Shown here in pieces: positions 45,206-57,291 of a stretch of DNA of 64,000 nt (its first letter is position 1; the number at the start of each line of letters is the position of its first letter). The stretch is from Tetragonia tetragonoides (Eukaryota > Streptophyta > Magnoliopsida > Caryophyllales > Aizoaceae): positions 17,256,001-17,320,000 of the forward strand of contig CM076140.1 of assembly GCA_038025085.1 (NCBI GenBank), read 5' to 3'. The translations under genes and the position numbers were made by a program. Below the pieces are notes generated by a model that saw nothing but the letters and a program-made list of their open reading frames with translations, was not told the DNA's origin and did not search any database.

Positions 45206-47452
45206 CTTTCAGCCTTGGTTTTAAAAAGCGCGCCTGAGGCACGCTTAAGCGCGAGGCGACCTAAGGCGCATAGGAAATCGCTTCAGGAAGCCAAAGCGCC
45301 GCGGTTTACAAGAGGCGGCCAAAAAGCGCGGCCTCACGAAGAAGCGCGCCTCAGCCCTGGCCGCTTCCTGACGTGAGGCGCACATAATGCTGCCAGCAGC
45401 ATGCGTGTTTAAAAAAAAGAAAAAAAGGGCGTTGCTTTGCTACCCAAGGGATCTAAAAAACACGAGGAAAATACCTCAGAATAAAACTAGAAGAGAAATC
45501 GAAGAGAGAGAAAAGAGGAGATGAAACCCTAGATTCCGAAATTGGTTGAAGAACACTGACAGAGACCTCTACTCAGGCCGGAGGAGCTCCTCCGGGCAAC
45601 TCGACTCAGTCCGGCGACTCCTCAGATACACATCTTCTTCCTTGACTCTTCGTCCTTCTCTCTCTCTCTGCGTTCTTCTCTGTTTCTCTTCGTTTTCTCT
45701 CTCTTTCTCTTCGTTTTCTTTTTCTGATTTGTTCGTTATTTTTTTTTCTTTTTCACTTATTTTATCCTTCTTTCTCTCTTTGTTTTTCTCTACTCTCTCA
45801 CTTTCTCTCTTGGACCCCTGGACTTTGTTGTGTTTTCAACCCTCTGTCGATAGTAGCTTAACAGTAGCTTTGTTTTAATAAAAAAAAACTCTTTTGAGTC
45901 CTTAACAGTAGCTTTAATCACCATTTTAACTCTTGTTTTTTATATCTTCAGCTTGTTTAATGGATTCTTCTAATACTTCGGGCTCTACGGGATCAACCGA
46001 CCCATCTAGAAAATATGGAAAACAAGACCCTTTAAATAGGACCAAGTTTAAATGCAATTTTTGTGACATGCAAACTTGTGGAGGAACATATCGCTTGAAA
46101 CAACATTTAATTGGAGGCTTTAGGAATGTGCGTAAATGTCCAAATTGTCCGGAACATGTTAGGGAAGAAATGAAAAATTTTATGGTTAAGAAGCAAATGG
46201 ATAAGGAGGCAAGTAATATGTTCCCACCTATGTCACAATATGATGAGTATGATGATGGTGGTGAGGAAGAATGTATTGGATTGGGTTCTAAGAATGCAAG
46301 TGGAAGTGGGGGAAGTAGCAGTGTCCAATTCCCAAAAGGCCTAGGCAACAAACAATAAATGAATTGTGTCGCAAGGAGTTAAGGAACAATGCTTGTAGAG
46401 AATTAGCTAGGTGGTTCTTTGATGCCGGAATTGCATTCAATGCGGCTACTTATCCAAGCTTTGCAATTGGAATTGAGGCGGTTGGACAATTTGGTCCCGG
46501 AATGCAACCACCTAGCATGCATGAGATAAGAGTTCCTTTCCTTAATAAAGAAGTGAATGAAATCCAATTGACTTTGAAGGACTACAAGAAAGAATGGGCA
46601 CAAAAAGGTTGTTCTATATTATCCGATGGATGGCGTGACTCCGTTGTTAATAAGGATATTGTCAACTTTCTTGTGAACTCTCCTAAGGGTTTCGTCTTTA
46701 TAAAGTCCATGGATGTCTCCAAAGTTGTCAAAGATGCTAATCTATTGTTTAAAGTGCTTGATGACATGGTGGAGGAAGTTGGAGAGGAGAATGTGGTCCA
46801 AGTGGTGATGGATAATGCATCAAACTATGTGAAAGCGGGTATGAATACTAATCTTGATTGTTTTTAAATCACATTTTTGTACTTATTTGCCATATTTTGA
46901 ATACTACTTAATTTTCTTTTCAAATATTTATAGGCAAATACTTGGAAATCGAGAGACCACATTTATATTGGACTCCACGTGCTGCACTGTGTGGATCTTA
47001 TATTAGAGGACATTGGAAAGATTCCAAAAGTGCATAGTGCTTTGAAGAAGGCTATGTTCATGCATGGCTATCTATATAGCTGTGTCCCTCTTGTAAACAT
47101 GATGAGGAGGTTCACAAATCAAAGGAATTTGCATAGGCCGGCAATCACTAGATTTGCAACATCTTTCATTACTCTTTCACAAATACACAAGCAACAAAAC
47201 AACTTAAGAAAAATGGTCACTTCTGATGAGTGGGCTGCTAGTAAGTGGGCAAAGGAAGCGCCAGGAAAGAAGGTAGCATCCATTATTCTACAAGACACCT
47301 TTTGGAGGAATGTTGTTTATTCTCTTAAGTTGACGCATTTTGGGGAAAAAAGTGCGCCTTGCATACGTGAGGCGAGCGCTTTCGCTTCGCGCTTCTCGCC
47401 TCGTCGCTTTGACCCCCTTGCGCCTCGCGCTTTTTAAAACCAAGCTTTCAAC
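45206..47452 (+). mobile_element. Defective hAT transposon
   Basis: The element spans 45214-47444. The ends are inverted: CTTGGTTTTAAAAAGCGC at the left and its complement GCGCTTTTTAAAACCAAG at the right, each followed by long GCG/CTTCG-rich subterminal repeats. Flanks CTTTCAGC (45206-45213) and CTTTCAAC (47445-47452) match at 7 of 8 bases, the 8-bp target duplication of the hAT superfamily. Inside is a decayed BED/DUF659 transposase (45960-47335). A relative with the same ends sits at 47570-48635. Confidence 0.9.
45960..47335 (+). pseudogene. hAT transposase (BED zinc finger, DUF659), broken
   Basis: The ATG at 45960 opens MDSSNTSGSTGS and a BED-type zinc finger (KCNFCDMQTCGGTYRLKQHL). The frame then shifts near 46330 into TINELCRKELRNNACREL, WAQKGCSILSDGWRDS and VVQVVMDNASNYVKAG (DUF659). 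An intron-like GTATGAATAC...TTTATAG (about 46840-46933) precedes GKYLEIERPHLYWTPRAAL. Two bases are missing at about 46985 before CVDLILEDIGKIPK, LHRPAITRFATSFITL and WAKEAPGKKVAS. The C-terminal hAT dimerisation domain is absent. The reading frame cannot yield active transposase. Confidence 0.85.
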
Positions 47453-47524
47453 ATCGTGGTGGTGGTGGAGTTGTTTGTCCTGGGGTTTGTTTAGTTGTAT
47501 CATCTTCTCGACTCAACCATGGTG

Positions 47525-48358
47525 GTTGTGGCGGTTTCCCTTGGAGTGTGATTCCCTCTGGCACCAAGTCTTGGTTTTAAAAAGCGCCTCAAGCGCGCTT
47601 AAGCGCGAGGCGCAGTCAGGCGACCACGCCATCGCTTCAGACAAGCCAAGGCGCAACGATTACAAGAGGCGCACGAAAGCGGCCGCCTCCGGCCGCTTTA
47701 ATTGAAGCGTGAGGCGCATCGATTTTCTCGCTTTATGGATGAAGGAAAAAAAAGAGGGAAGAGAGAGAAATATTGTTCGATCTTGAGAAACAAAGCTCGA
47801 TCTCCATTGATGGCCTGAGATTCTTACTCCCTTGTCCAGATAATGGAGCCAATTGAACTCCTTTTAAGAAGAACCGACCCAATTTCAGATTTAGGGTTCG
47901 ATAAGGAAAACCCTAGAATCTAGATCTAGAAATTAGAGCATTGAGAGAAGGAAAAGAATGACACTATGATAGGGCTTCTGATCTAGGCGAGTCAGCAGGA
48001 AGGGTCGCCGGAGTCCATTGATCCGGCCGCCCGTGAGAGAAGAGGTGCTCGAGAGAGAGATGCGTTCTTTTTTCTTTTTTTTATCTTTTTTTGTTACGAA
48101 GTTCAGTAAGTCTTTCTGACTTTTCTACTCTCTTGACCCATCCCTCTTTTAAAGCCAGCTGTCTCACTTTATTACTTTGCCATACAACTGTCTCCCACTT
48201 TAGTCTTTACCACTGCAAAGTACAAGAGCCCAGTACCCAATGTTACTCCAATGTTACTCCAGTGATTATAACGTATGAATATATATAGTACTTCATATCT
48301 CCTATATTTCCTCATGCTAGCCACAATCATTTTTCCCTCTCAATAATAATAATAATAA

Positions 48359-48390
<32 letters not shown>

Positions 48391-49662
48391 TTTATTATGT
48401 ATTATTATTAATGACATTTTCTGGTTTCATTTTTATGGAATATATCCAGAAGAAATTAAATTAAATTTAAAAAAATGTGATTTAAGTAGACAATGTAATG
48501 TAAAAATAAATTTAAAATTTAAAAAGTATTTATTTAAAAAAGGTGCGCCTCGCATACGTGAGGCGTGCGCTTTTGCCTTGCGCCTCTCGCCTCGGCGCTT
48601 CGACCCCCTTGCGCCTCGCGCTTTTTAAAACCAAGCACCAAGTAATCAGGAGCAAGTACAGTCTTATGTGCAACGGGACGCTCATGCTGGCTCCAACGTA
48701 TCGCATGCTTGTCCTTGGAAGTTCATTTCCTAGGTATAGTCTCTTTTCATTCCACTGGTCAGGTACAATGTGGGTAATGGACTATGGGTTCGGTTCTAGG
48801 AGGATATGTGGAAGCGTGAACTCCCTTTCTCTTCACATATCTCCGGGTTTTTCGGCTGTCCACACTACACGGGGCCCCTGTAGGTGGCTCTTGGGACTTA
48901 CATTTACGCCGATCACCACATGATAGGGAGATGGAGGAGCTTGTTTCCCTCCTGAGTGTTCTTAACTCTACTCTCCTCGTCCCTGGGAATGATTCTAGGA
49001 CTTGGACGAGGAATCCTTCTGGGGTCTTCTATTGCAAGTCCTTCCTCTACCATATTAGTCTTCCCTCTCAGTTTCCCCGCTTTCCCTTATCTACTTATAT
49101 TAGGAAGTCTAAGGTTCCATTGAAGGTGCGCGCTTTTGTGTAGACTTTGGTGCTTGGTGGGGTGAATACTTATGATATAATGCAGCGTAGGAGCCCTAGC
49201 TAGTCCTTGTACCGGGATTTTGTGTGATGTGTCGGCACAGTGCATTTGTTTGTGCAGTGTGATTTTGTGTGGAGTTTATGGGCTAGATTGCTGTGTGGGG
49301 AGAATTTTGTGCGTCCAGCCACGGTGGACGAATTTTTACATGCTGCAGTAAGAAGTAGGGAGGGGAGATTGTTGTGGCGATGTGCTTGTATGGCATTACT
49401 TTGGTGTATTTGGTTGGAGAGAAACTCTAGGATATTTTCGGAGACTGGGAAGACTATTGATTATGTTTGGGATCACATAGTCTATTTGGCTTCTCTTTAG
49501 GCTAAGGCGGCGGGGGCCTTTAAGGGTGTCCCGTTGACCTTAGCTCAACGCCATTGGCGTAATGTGTAGATAGCTTTTCTTTTATACTGAGGATACCTTA
49601 TCCTCCACCTTTTTGTATTCTTTACCATTGATTAATAAAATTTTCTCTTATCTAAAAACAGA
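47525..49662 (+). mobile_element. 5'-truncated LINE, split by a hAT element
   Basis: The left piece (about 47525-47569) reads TTGTGGCGGTTTCCCTTGG...CTCTGGCACCAAGT. The right piece resumes at 48636 with CACCAAGTAATCAGGAGCAA, matching the uninterrupted LINE at 30649-30700. It continues through KSKVPLKVRAFV, the zf-RVT tail, and [10 protein letters not shown] to the tail ATTGATTAATAAAATTTTCTC and A-run. Frameshifts and stops are present. Confidence 0.9.
47562..48643. mobile_element. Non-autonomous hAT element with exact 8-bp duplication
   Basis: The element spans 47570-48635 (1066 bp). Ends CTTGGTTTTAAAAAGCGC and GCGCTTTTTAAAACCAAG are the same as the transposase-bearing relative 125 bp away. 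Flanks CACCAAGT (47562-47569 and 48636-48643) are identical. The subterminal regions are full of AAGCGC/GAGGCGC repeats. The interior has no transposase; it includes CT-rich sequence and an AT(A/T)-repeat patch around 48340-48400. Confidence 0.95.
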
Positions 49663-49671
49663 ATTTCCTTT

Positions 49672-50422
49672 GTTGGTGCTTATGATGCTCGGACTCGGGT
49701 ATGGGCGTGGGACTCGGGTATGGATCCAGACATGCAAAAATCAAAATTTCAAGATACGGGGACACAGTTCATAAGTGCCCAAATGAAAAATATAGACACT
49801 GGGACACGCCAAGGAAAAGGAGAAGAAAAAAATACTCCAATACTTAACAGTCACATTTGAAAATAAAGATGAAAAAAAGGAAAGAGAGAAAGAAGGGTCA
49901 TATTTACAAGGTGAAAGTCACACGTTAATTAAATGTACTAGTGTCTAGTAACTAGTACTAGCAGTAAATGATAAAGCTACTTTTCTCTCTTTCCAGTAAA
50001 TGATAAAACTACTTTTCTCTCTTTCCCAAGTAAATGAGTTGTCTCTATTATAAAGTTACTTTCTCCAGTCCCCAGTATTCATTATTCCAATTTTCCATCT
50101 CCTTCCCGTCTCTCTCTCTCTTTCTTTCTCTCTCTGGTTGGATGTTGAAGAAGGCTAGAGATCTGGCCGGCGATTACTGGAGATTAAATCGACACTGGGT
50201 CATCTTCATTCTTCTCTCTCATTCTCTCTCCTTCCCTTCTCTTTTTTCTTTTCTTCCCAGTTCCCAGAGATCTCGAGATCTCTGAGATCTGTAACAAAAA
50301 CAGCCGTGTCTGTCTGTTTTTAGACGTGTCGGACTCATATCCCGTGTCCGCACCCGTGTCGTGTCGTGTCGACACGGGTACGGTGGGGGTAATTGCCGAG
50401 TCCGAGCATCATAGGTTGGTGC
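49672..50422. mobile_element. Second-family hAT-like non-autonomous element
   Basis: The element spans 49680-50414 (735 bp), with terminal inverted repeats TATGATGCTCGGACTCGG (left) and the complement CCGAGTCCGAGCATCATA (right). Exact 8-bp flanks GTTGGTGC (49672-49679, 50415-50422) give a hAT-size target duplication. The interior is noncoding and CT-rich. The ends differ from the CTTGGTTTT family. Confidence 0.9.
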
Positions 50423-50690
50423 AAAGAGGATATTGAAGAATTCATCCTCTTTGTGGTTCAGCGTTCAAGAGCTGAGGGACAAGATGAAGTTTGGAAGATG
50501 AAGATGTTTCATTATTAGAATTTTTCTACTTTGCATCATTTTTAGATTTCTTTTTTGTTTGTTTCTTGGTTGTAATTGTCTCACTTAGTCCTTCACTAAT
50601 CTGCTAGTGAAGGACATCTTAGGTTAACCTCTAATGGAGGTTACTTCGATGTCTTGCATTTTCAAAAAAAAAAAAAAAGATAATTAAATA
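50423..50690 (+). other. Probable retroelement 3' end with poly(A)
   Basis: Contains a small inverted repeat CCTTCACTA...TAGTGAAGG (50600-50620) and ends in about 15 A (50666-50680), like a LINE 3' terminus. The family is not recognised. Confidence 0.4.
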
Positions 50691-50759
50691 TGTCTGTGAC
50701 CAGTGGCAGATTCAGAAATCAGTTCAAGTGGGTTCACTTTATTATAACACATAGGACAC

Positions 50760-50901
<142 letters not shown>

Positions 50902-51020
50902 GGAGCGTTACAGGCATAGCTCGTACACATAAAAGCTTAGGAATGCCGAATATCATCTGAGGTAGTATCTATTGGAAACGAAATTCCACATAATTGACAG
51001 GAGTACACTTGAGTACTCAC

Positions 51021-51113
51021 CTCAAAGGCAGTCTTGAATTGCTCACAAAGTAAAGCTTTGCAATAGAGAAATGCCTTCCGTGCAGCTGTTTCACTGTATG
51101 CACCTGGAACTCC
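51021..51113 (-). pseudogene. Single arogenate/prephenate dehydratase exon
   Basis: The minus strand reads TTTCCAG|GGAGTTCCA...TTTGAG|GTGAGT. The 93-bp in-frame exon encodes [15 protein letters not shown], then [14 protein letters not shown]. This matches the start of the PDT catalytic domain of plant arogenate dehydratases, which make phenylalanine in plastids. Intron-flanked exons are typical of the ADT1/ADT2 class. No other ADT exon was found in the window, an (AT)n tract lies on one side and a LINE on the other. It is a lone exon: a captured fragment or the remnant of a dispersed gene. Neighbouring exons beyond recognition remain possible. Confidence 0.7.
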
Positions 51114-51480
51114 CTGGAAATGTAAAGGCGAAAAAATTCGACAAACATAAAATAATTAGCATATCACATTGGACTCGTCTCCCCCCTCAACATTGATTCA
51201 ATCACAATCACTTCATCCAAACCTTACACATGCCATACTAGTATTCTGCACACAGTGAGCAAGCAGGAAGCTAGAATTCATATACCCACTACCCCAATAA
51301 TTATATCATTATATGATATTTTGGGGGCATATTAAAGGAGACATCTATTGGATTAGATTAAGCAATTTGCTAAAAGTGGCTTCGTAAAAAAGTATGCTCC
51401 AATTTCATGTTGTACTCACAAGATATTGCAGCCTAATGACCTATATACACTATATGAATGCTACGTTTCTACAAGACAGT

Positions 51481-52112
51481 TTTTTTGTTTTTTAGATAAG
51501 AAATTTTTTATTAATCGATTATTAAAGAATACAAAAAGGTTGGAGGATAAGGCATCCTCAATATCAAAAATAAAAGTATCTCCACATATCGCCAATGGCG
51601 ATGTACTATAGTCAGCGGGACACCCTTAAAGGCCCCCGCCGTCTTCGCCCAAAGGGCAGCCAAGTAAATTATGTGATCCTAAACGTGATCAATAGAAATA
51701 AGACTCAGAAAATAAGACTGTCGAATTCCTCTCCAACCAAATACACCAAAGTATAGCCATGCAAACACACATCCACAACAATCTCCCCTCCTCCTCATCG
51801 CAGCAAATCATGACTACAAGAACTCACCCACCATGGCTGGACACACAAAACTCTCCCCACACAGCAATCTATCCCATAAGCTCCTAGCAATATCACACAG
51901 TACAAACAAATGCAAGGGATCCTCCCCATTATGAGGACACATCACACAAATCCCCAATAAAAGGGACCAACCAGGTCACTGTCTTTGCAGCATATCATAT
52001 GTGTTCACCCTACCTAGCACCAAAGTCCACACAAAAGCACGTAGCTTCAATGGAACCTTAGACTTCCAGATAAATGTAGATAAAGGGAAACGGGGAAATT
52101 GGGAGGGACAGT
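51481..52112 (-). mobile_element. 5'-truncated LINE
   Basis: Starts at a T-run and GATAAGAAATTTTTTATTAATC (the family tail inverted). It encodes in the minus strand pieces of WTLVLGRVNTYDMLQ, FICVMCPHNGEDPLHLFVLC, LLCGESFVCPAMVGEF and the WDHI-like tail. Frameshifts and stops. No clean target duplication was identified. Confidence 0.85.
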
Positions 52113-52872
52113 TACTTATATTTTTTTCTACATACAGGTTTAGAGTCTCTCAAACACTGTCACCCTTCAAAAAGCAAATATCACTTGTTCATAAACGAAT
52201 AGTACCATCTGCCTTTCCCCTTTTGGCCACACTTTCTCCCCCTTCTCCCCTCAAACCCTACAAAAGAAAATGAAACGAACAAGACATGTCATCCTCAGCC
52301 TTAACAGACACCAAGGAAACCATGCCCATGCGGGCCACGCCATACCCACCTTACCACTGCACTCATTCAATCACACCCAAGCATACTCCTTTCTTCTCCT
52401 AACATTTGTGTTGCTCTCAAGCAACCCATCGGTGTCCATCCCATCCCACTCGATACCCTCTCTCTTTATCTCTCTCCATAATTTGTTCAACCAAAAATCT
52501 TCAAAAAATTGTGCAAAACAAGAACGTCTTTTTTTCCTTCTTGCAGATTTAGCTTTGACGATGTTCTTTGTATCTGTAAAAAAAAATTGAGGAATGGTTC
52601 TTTGTATCTATAATAATTCCCAAAAGGATTACTAAGAAAGCCTTTCTCTCTCTAATTGCTCCTTCTTACCGCCCTCCTTGCTGGGCTTGCTCTAATAACT
52701 ACGGAGTATATATATCTATTTATCTTGTCTTTCAGCACTGCTAACATTCACATCTACATGGATGAACCAACAAGGGATTGTGTTTGTCTCCTTCATCTCA
52801 AATTCCAACCTTACTGCCTCCCTTGTAATTTCATTCGGATGCCATCTCATATTTATCTCCTCTTTAAAATAA
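52113..52872. other. Unassigned DNA
   Basis: A short stretch between two minus-strand LINEs. Open frames here show no family resemblance. Confidence 0.4.
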
Positions 52873-54257
52873 TGGGGTTTGAGGTTTTTTTTTTTTTTCT
52901 TTTTTTCTTTAGATAAGAAAAAAATTGTATCAATGAAGAAAACACAATGACATCCTAAGAGGACAAGGAGAGCTCAAGAGGAATCTAGTTACATATCAGT
53001 CTAATGTAGCATAACCTGTGTAACAGGATAGCTCCAAAAACACCCAGCAGATTTCGCCCACAAAGAGGCTAAGCATACTACCCTATCCCACAACATATCA
53101 ATTGTCATTGAAATACCAGAAAAGACCCTAGCGTTCCTCTCTAGCCAAATACACCACAAGATTGCAAAGATAGCACATTTCCACAACACCTTCTTCTCCT
53201 TCCTCCGTCCTAATGGCACTTGCATAATCTGCCTGCTCCACAGCGCAACCATAACATCAAATAGTCGGCCCCATAGAGTCCGTGCTACTCCACACCCCAA
53301 AAGACATGTGTTGAAGACAAAGCATACACACATTGGGGAACAATGCTGACTTTGGCCTCCTCCGCTCCCGTAAATCATTGGTATTAACCCTGTCCAACAT
53401 CAAAGTCCACACAAAAGCCCGTGCCTTAAGAGGAACTTTCGCCTTCTAGAGCCATTTTGCAATCGGGAAGGCAGTGAAGACAGCTCCCGAAGAAAAGCCG
53501 TCTGCAGGTTTACACCCCTGAAGGGTCCCAAACCCACCTCCTAGAGTCTTCCAGATCCTCTAATTGGAGGGATTCCAGCCAACCAATGACTGGAAAATGA
53601 TCTGGCACAGCCACGATCACACCTCCTGTGACAACAACTAGCCTGGAAGACTTTCTTCGACGCCCATTCACACACCATGTAAACTGTGCAATATGCAGCG
53701 GAGGATCACACAACCCACACTCACAAATTAGAGCATCAAAATCCCTCATATCTGCTAAGCCTCCTTGCCGCCCTGCCGCTCATGCACACAACCCACACTC
53801 ACAAATTAGAGCACCAAAATCCCTCATATCTGCTAAGCCTCCTAGTCTGCCCCGCCGCTTATGCACCATGCAAACCACATTGAAATCACCCCCAACAACT
53901 CATCTTGGAGAACAAAAACCGCCACCCCTCCCAACTCCTAAAAAAACGATGTTCTGTCTAGATGCTTGCATGGCCCATAGGCCGATGTGAACCATCATTC
54001 CCTCTGACCCCTAATCTCCAAACACACTGAGAACAGCCCAACAAGAGTAACAACCTTAGAAGCAACCTAGTACCCCAAATTATCAAAATACCACTTGAAG
54101 CTCCCAGTGATGGCATCACTACCCAATCCTAGTTACGTGAATCCCACACACTTCGAGAAAAAAAAGAATCCACCCCCTCCATTTTAATCTCCTGTACGAA
54201 CACCACATCTGGGGAACACCTAGAAACAACCTGCCGCACTATTGGGGTTTGAGGTTT
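52873..54257 (-). mobile_element. LINE with endonuclease and tail but no RT, 15-bp duplication
   Basis: The body (52888-54242) is flanked by TGGGGTTTGAGGTTT (52873-52887 and 54243-54257). On the minus strand it begins with endonuclease blocks (CSPDVVFVQEIKMEGV, ASSGILIIWGT). Then comes a duplicated stretch, then DALICECGLCDPPLHIAQFT. After a jump, it encodes the zf-RVT tail ([38 protein letters not shown]). The whole RT domain is missing, so it is internally deleted as well as 5' truncated. Confidence 0.9.
53705..53845. repeat. ~77-bp tandem duplication inside the LINE endonuclease
   Basis: CACAACCCACACTCACAAAT...CCCTCATATCTGCTAAGCCTCC occurs twice in direct orientation about 77 bp apart (around 53708 and 53785), with only a few differences. 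Confidence 0.85.
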
Positions 54258-56872
54258 CATAATTCAAATTCTTTTGTATATAACATGATGTGCGTGTTCA
54301 GTGTATCATTGCATTGGTTCAGGTGATGCAAGCAACCTTGTAACTTCTTGGAGATTAAATTTTCTGCTCCTCTTTGAATTGAAACTATAGAAAGATGAAG
54401 ATGAGTTAATAAGGTATTTTTTACAAGTAGTTACCACCGCATCTTATTTATTTTGTTGCATAATAGTATGCCAATAAAATGGTGTATTTTTTGGCATGTA
54501 TTACTCTCAAGTTAGTGACATGAGTGAAATCTAGCTTAGATTTGTTTGCATTGTTACAGGATGTAGCTTTTAATTTTTGTTGTTGAGTATATTTCTTTTC
54601 TCAATGATCTGTTTCAACTTTAAATTTGGTATTGGACTTCTAAATTTCTTGGATGAATTTGTCTCAATTTTTTACTACGTATTTTCCATCCTTAGCAGCT
54701 TGGTTTTCAAAGCGAGGCGCTTCGAGGCATAGAGGGTGGCCATGAACATTTCTATCCATTTTCTAGTTTCTCTAATTTCACTGCAAGTTATCTCTAGCAA
54801 ATTGGGGTTTCCTATTTGCTCCCCTGACATAAACATTTTGGTGCTTAAAAACTCGTTTGTTTTTTTCCTACGTGATGATTTAAAAAATTTCTAATTTACT
54901 TTATTCCCCGTTTTCTTTGTAATTAACTAAAACCTACTTTGTTTAAGTGAAGTTTGCAAGTCTACGTCGCTTGTTTGGTTGTTATGCATGGTGTTGCTTG
55001 TCATATGAAAGAACAATGTCTTGGAAAATGCCAAATGAAAAAAAAAAATACATAGCATCTCCTTTACATTTGAGCTGGCCCTCCATTACAACAGCACAAT
55101 TGTGGAAGAGTAAAACAGAGTTAACAATATGTTATTCTTTTGGTTTTCACTATGAAATCTTGCTAAACTATAGCACAAAATTCAGAGATGCGGATAAAGA
55201 CCTGTAATTGCTGAACTGGTTATTTTTGTGGCTTATTTCCACCCTTTGTATTTCTATCAGGTGGCAGGTGGCTTTTGAGATCAAATAGTTTAGGAGATGA
55301 TAATGTAATCGTAGTATCTACGGTTATAAAGTTGATTGTTAAGCATCTTGTCAGGTGCACTAATGTTTGGAAAATATTAAGAGAAGTAAGAAATATTGGT
55401 AAATGTTTTATGAGTGTTTCTTGTGCAATACTTCTCTGATGTCCGTAGTTGCTTTGTTATGTAAAGCTTTTTAGGAATTTCAATGCTTTTGGACCGAAAG
55501 GGCACTGCAGCTGTTTGAAAAGTTTTTTTCTTTGCTCAACCAAATTTGTGTGTGAGAATTTGCAGAACTCTCATTTGATTTCTCTTTTTCTTTTTCTTTT
55601 TTTTACTAGCTAGTAGCATATAATGTTTTTTTTTTTTTAAGGGGAAGCTTGTAGCATATGAAGATTTTTGTATCTCCATTCTGCTGTTTTAGTCCTATTT
55701 GATAATCTTTACATTGACATAGACCTTAAAATGACCCACTTTTATGCTATTACTCCGTACCTTTTATTTAGATAAAAGAAAGTATGTATTAAAATGACAA
55801 AAAAGTTTACAGCAAAAGTAGGGCAAGATGTCCTACAATAGTATCTAGTTATAATCAAAGCGGTTCAATTATGATGGATTTGAGCAAAAAGAATAATCTC
55901 TAAATGCCCTGGAAAACTCTAGTGGACAACGACGCTAAATAGCTGATGGATTTGAAAAAATGGGCATTCGTGATCAGGGCATGATTGATGGATTCACATA
56001 GGTTGTCTGTAACCGTAAGCTATTCATCTCACATGGCTTGTTTACCTACATGAATGCTCAAAGTAGGTGCATTATTGGAAATCTGGGAGATTGTACAGTT
56101 TACTCTTTTGGAGTATTTATTTAGTTCCACGCAAATCTCAATCGAGATGGAATCAAGGTAACGAGTTAAGCTCATACTTATTTATACTTTTGGCCAATTT
56201 GTGGTGATGCAATTGGGTTGATCTCCAATACTCCGTTCTAATTTTGACTTAACCTTGACGACAATAGATTTGATGCTTTAACCGTGATTACATAAGAGAC
56301 TACTTGTATCAAAGTTATACAGATAGGTTTTAAGTAGTTCCTTATATTTGTATATTGTTGCTTGTCAATTGTAATTACATGGACACTGGGTTTCATGTGC
56401 AGGATGGATATACATACATGTAATTTACTGAGAATCAATTCAAACAGATATATGATTCATCATCTATCTATGATTATAATTATAAGTATAATAATGTCAA
56501 CCAAGTTGGGCACAATAAAATTAGCTCTACAAATATAGTATCAAGGAAAGTTACACATAAAAATACAATATTACAAACTATTAATTCCAAAAGTCGGCAA
56601 ATTTAAGAATCGGATCAGAAAATCCCAAAGCTGTGAAGGAAATAGGGTGCAATAAGAAAACAATACCTTAGAATTGACAGATATTGGCGAGAAGAAAAAC
56701 TTGCGGGAGAAGCTCTAGAGATCCATGCTCATGGCTGCTGCTCGTTCAATCTGAGAATAGATAGAAAGATCCCCTTTTTCGTACTCCAGATTTAAAGCCT
56801 TGAAAAAGAAAAAAAAAATCAAAAAGTTGGTATGACCCTTATTTACATTTACAGTCCCTTAAATAGTACTTA
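54258..56872. other. Long AT-rich intergenic stretch
   Basis: Holds a solitary hAT terminus (CTTGGTTTTCAAAGCGAGGCGC at 54699-54720, related to the CTTGGTTTT family). At 56680-56770 there is a possible minus-strand noncoding exon ending TTCTAAG|GTATTG. No protein-coding gene is recognised. Confidence 0.45.
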
Positions 56873-57291
56873 TGGGGTGTTTGTTTAGTGGGAATAGAAT
56901 GTGGGAATAGGGATTAGAAAATAAGGATTATAAAATTTCATATTTGGTGTAAGGAATGGGGAATAGAGAATAGGTAGGGATGGGGATAAAAATGTCTCTT
57001 ATCCTACGTTTTTAATCTCATAAGGGGACTGGTAATTGGAAGAGGGATAAGGATTTTAATAGTCAAATTACTATCATGCCCATTAAAAAAACTGCAGCTT
57101 TTGTCTTCTTTTTTATTTAATGGTATTTTGGTAAACTAACTTTACAATCTCCAATTTATTCCATAATCTAATACCCACATAACAAACAGGGTAATGAGAT
57201 TAACTGTAACAATTCCCTATCCCCTCAACACAAATCTCATCCCCATCCTCATAGTCTCACAATCCCATTCTCACTCCCAAACACCCTCTTA
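56870..57291. mobile_element. Tourist-like MITE (Harbinger type)
   Basis: The body (56873-57288) starts TGGGGTGTTTG and ends with the inverted counterpart CAAACACCCTC. It is bracketed by TTA (56870-56872 and 57289-57291), the trinucleotide duplication of PIF/Harbinger elements. Subterminal GGGAATAG/CATTCTC motifs are also inverted. Noncoding. Confidence 0.8.

Noticed and set aside
45546..45878. Plus-strand Ser/Phe/Leu-rich frame
   Set aside because: Low-complexity CT-rich sequence in the 5' region of the hAT element, with no motif or conserved composition.
53628..53990. Plus-strand frame with a repeated THTHKLEHQNPSYLLSLL-like unit
   Set aside because: It is the antisense of a tandem duplication inside a minus-strand LINE endonuclease.
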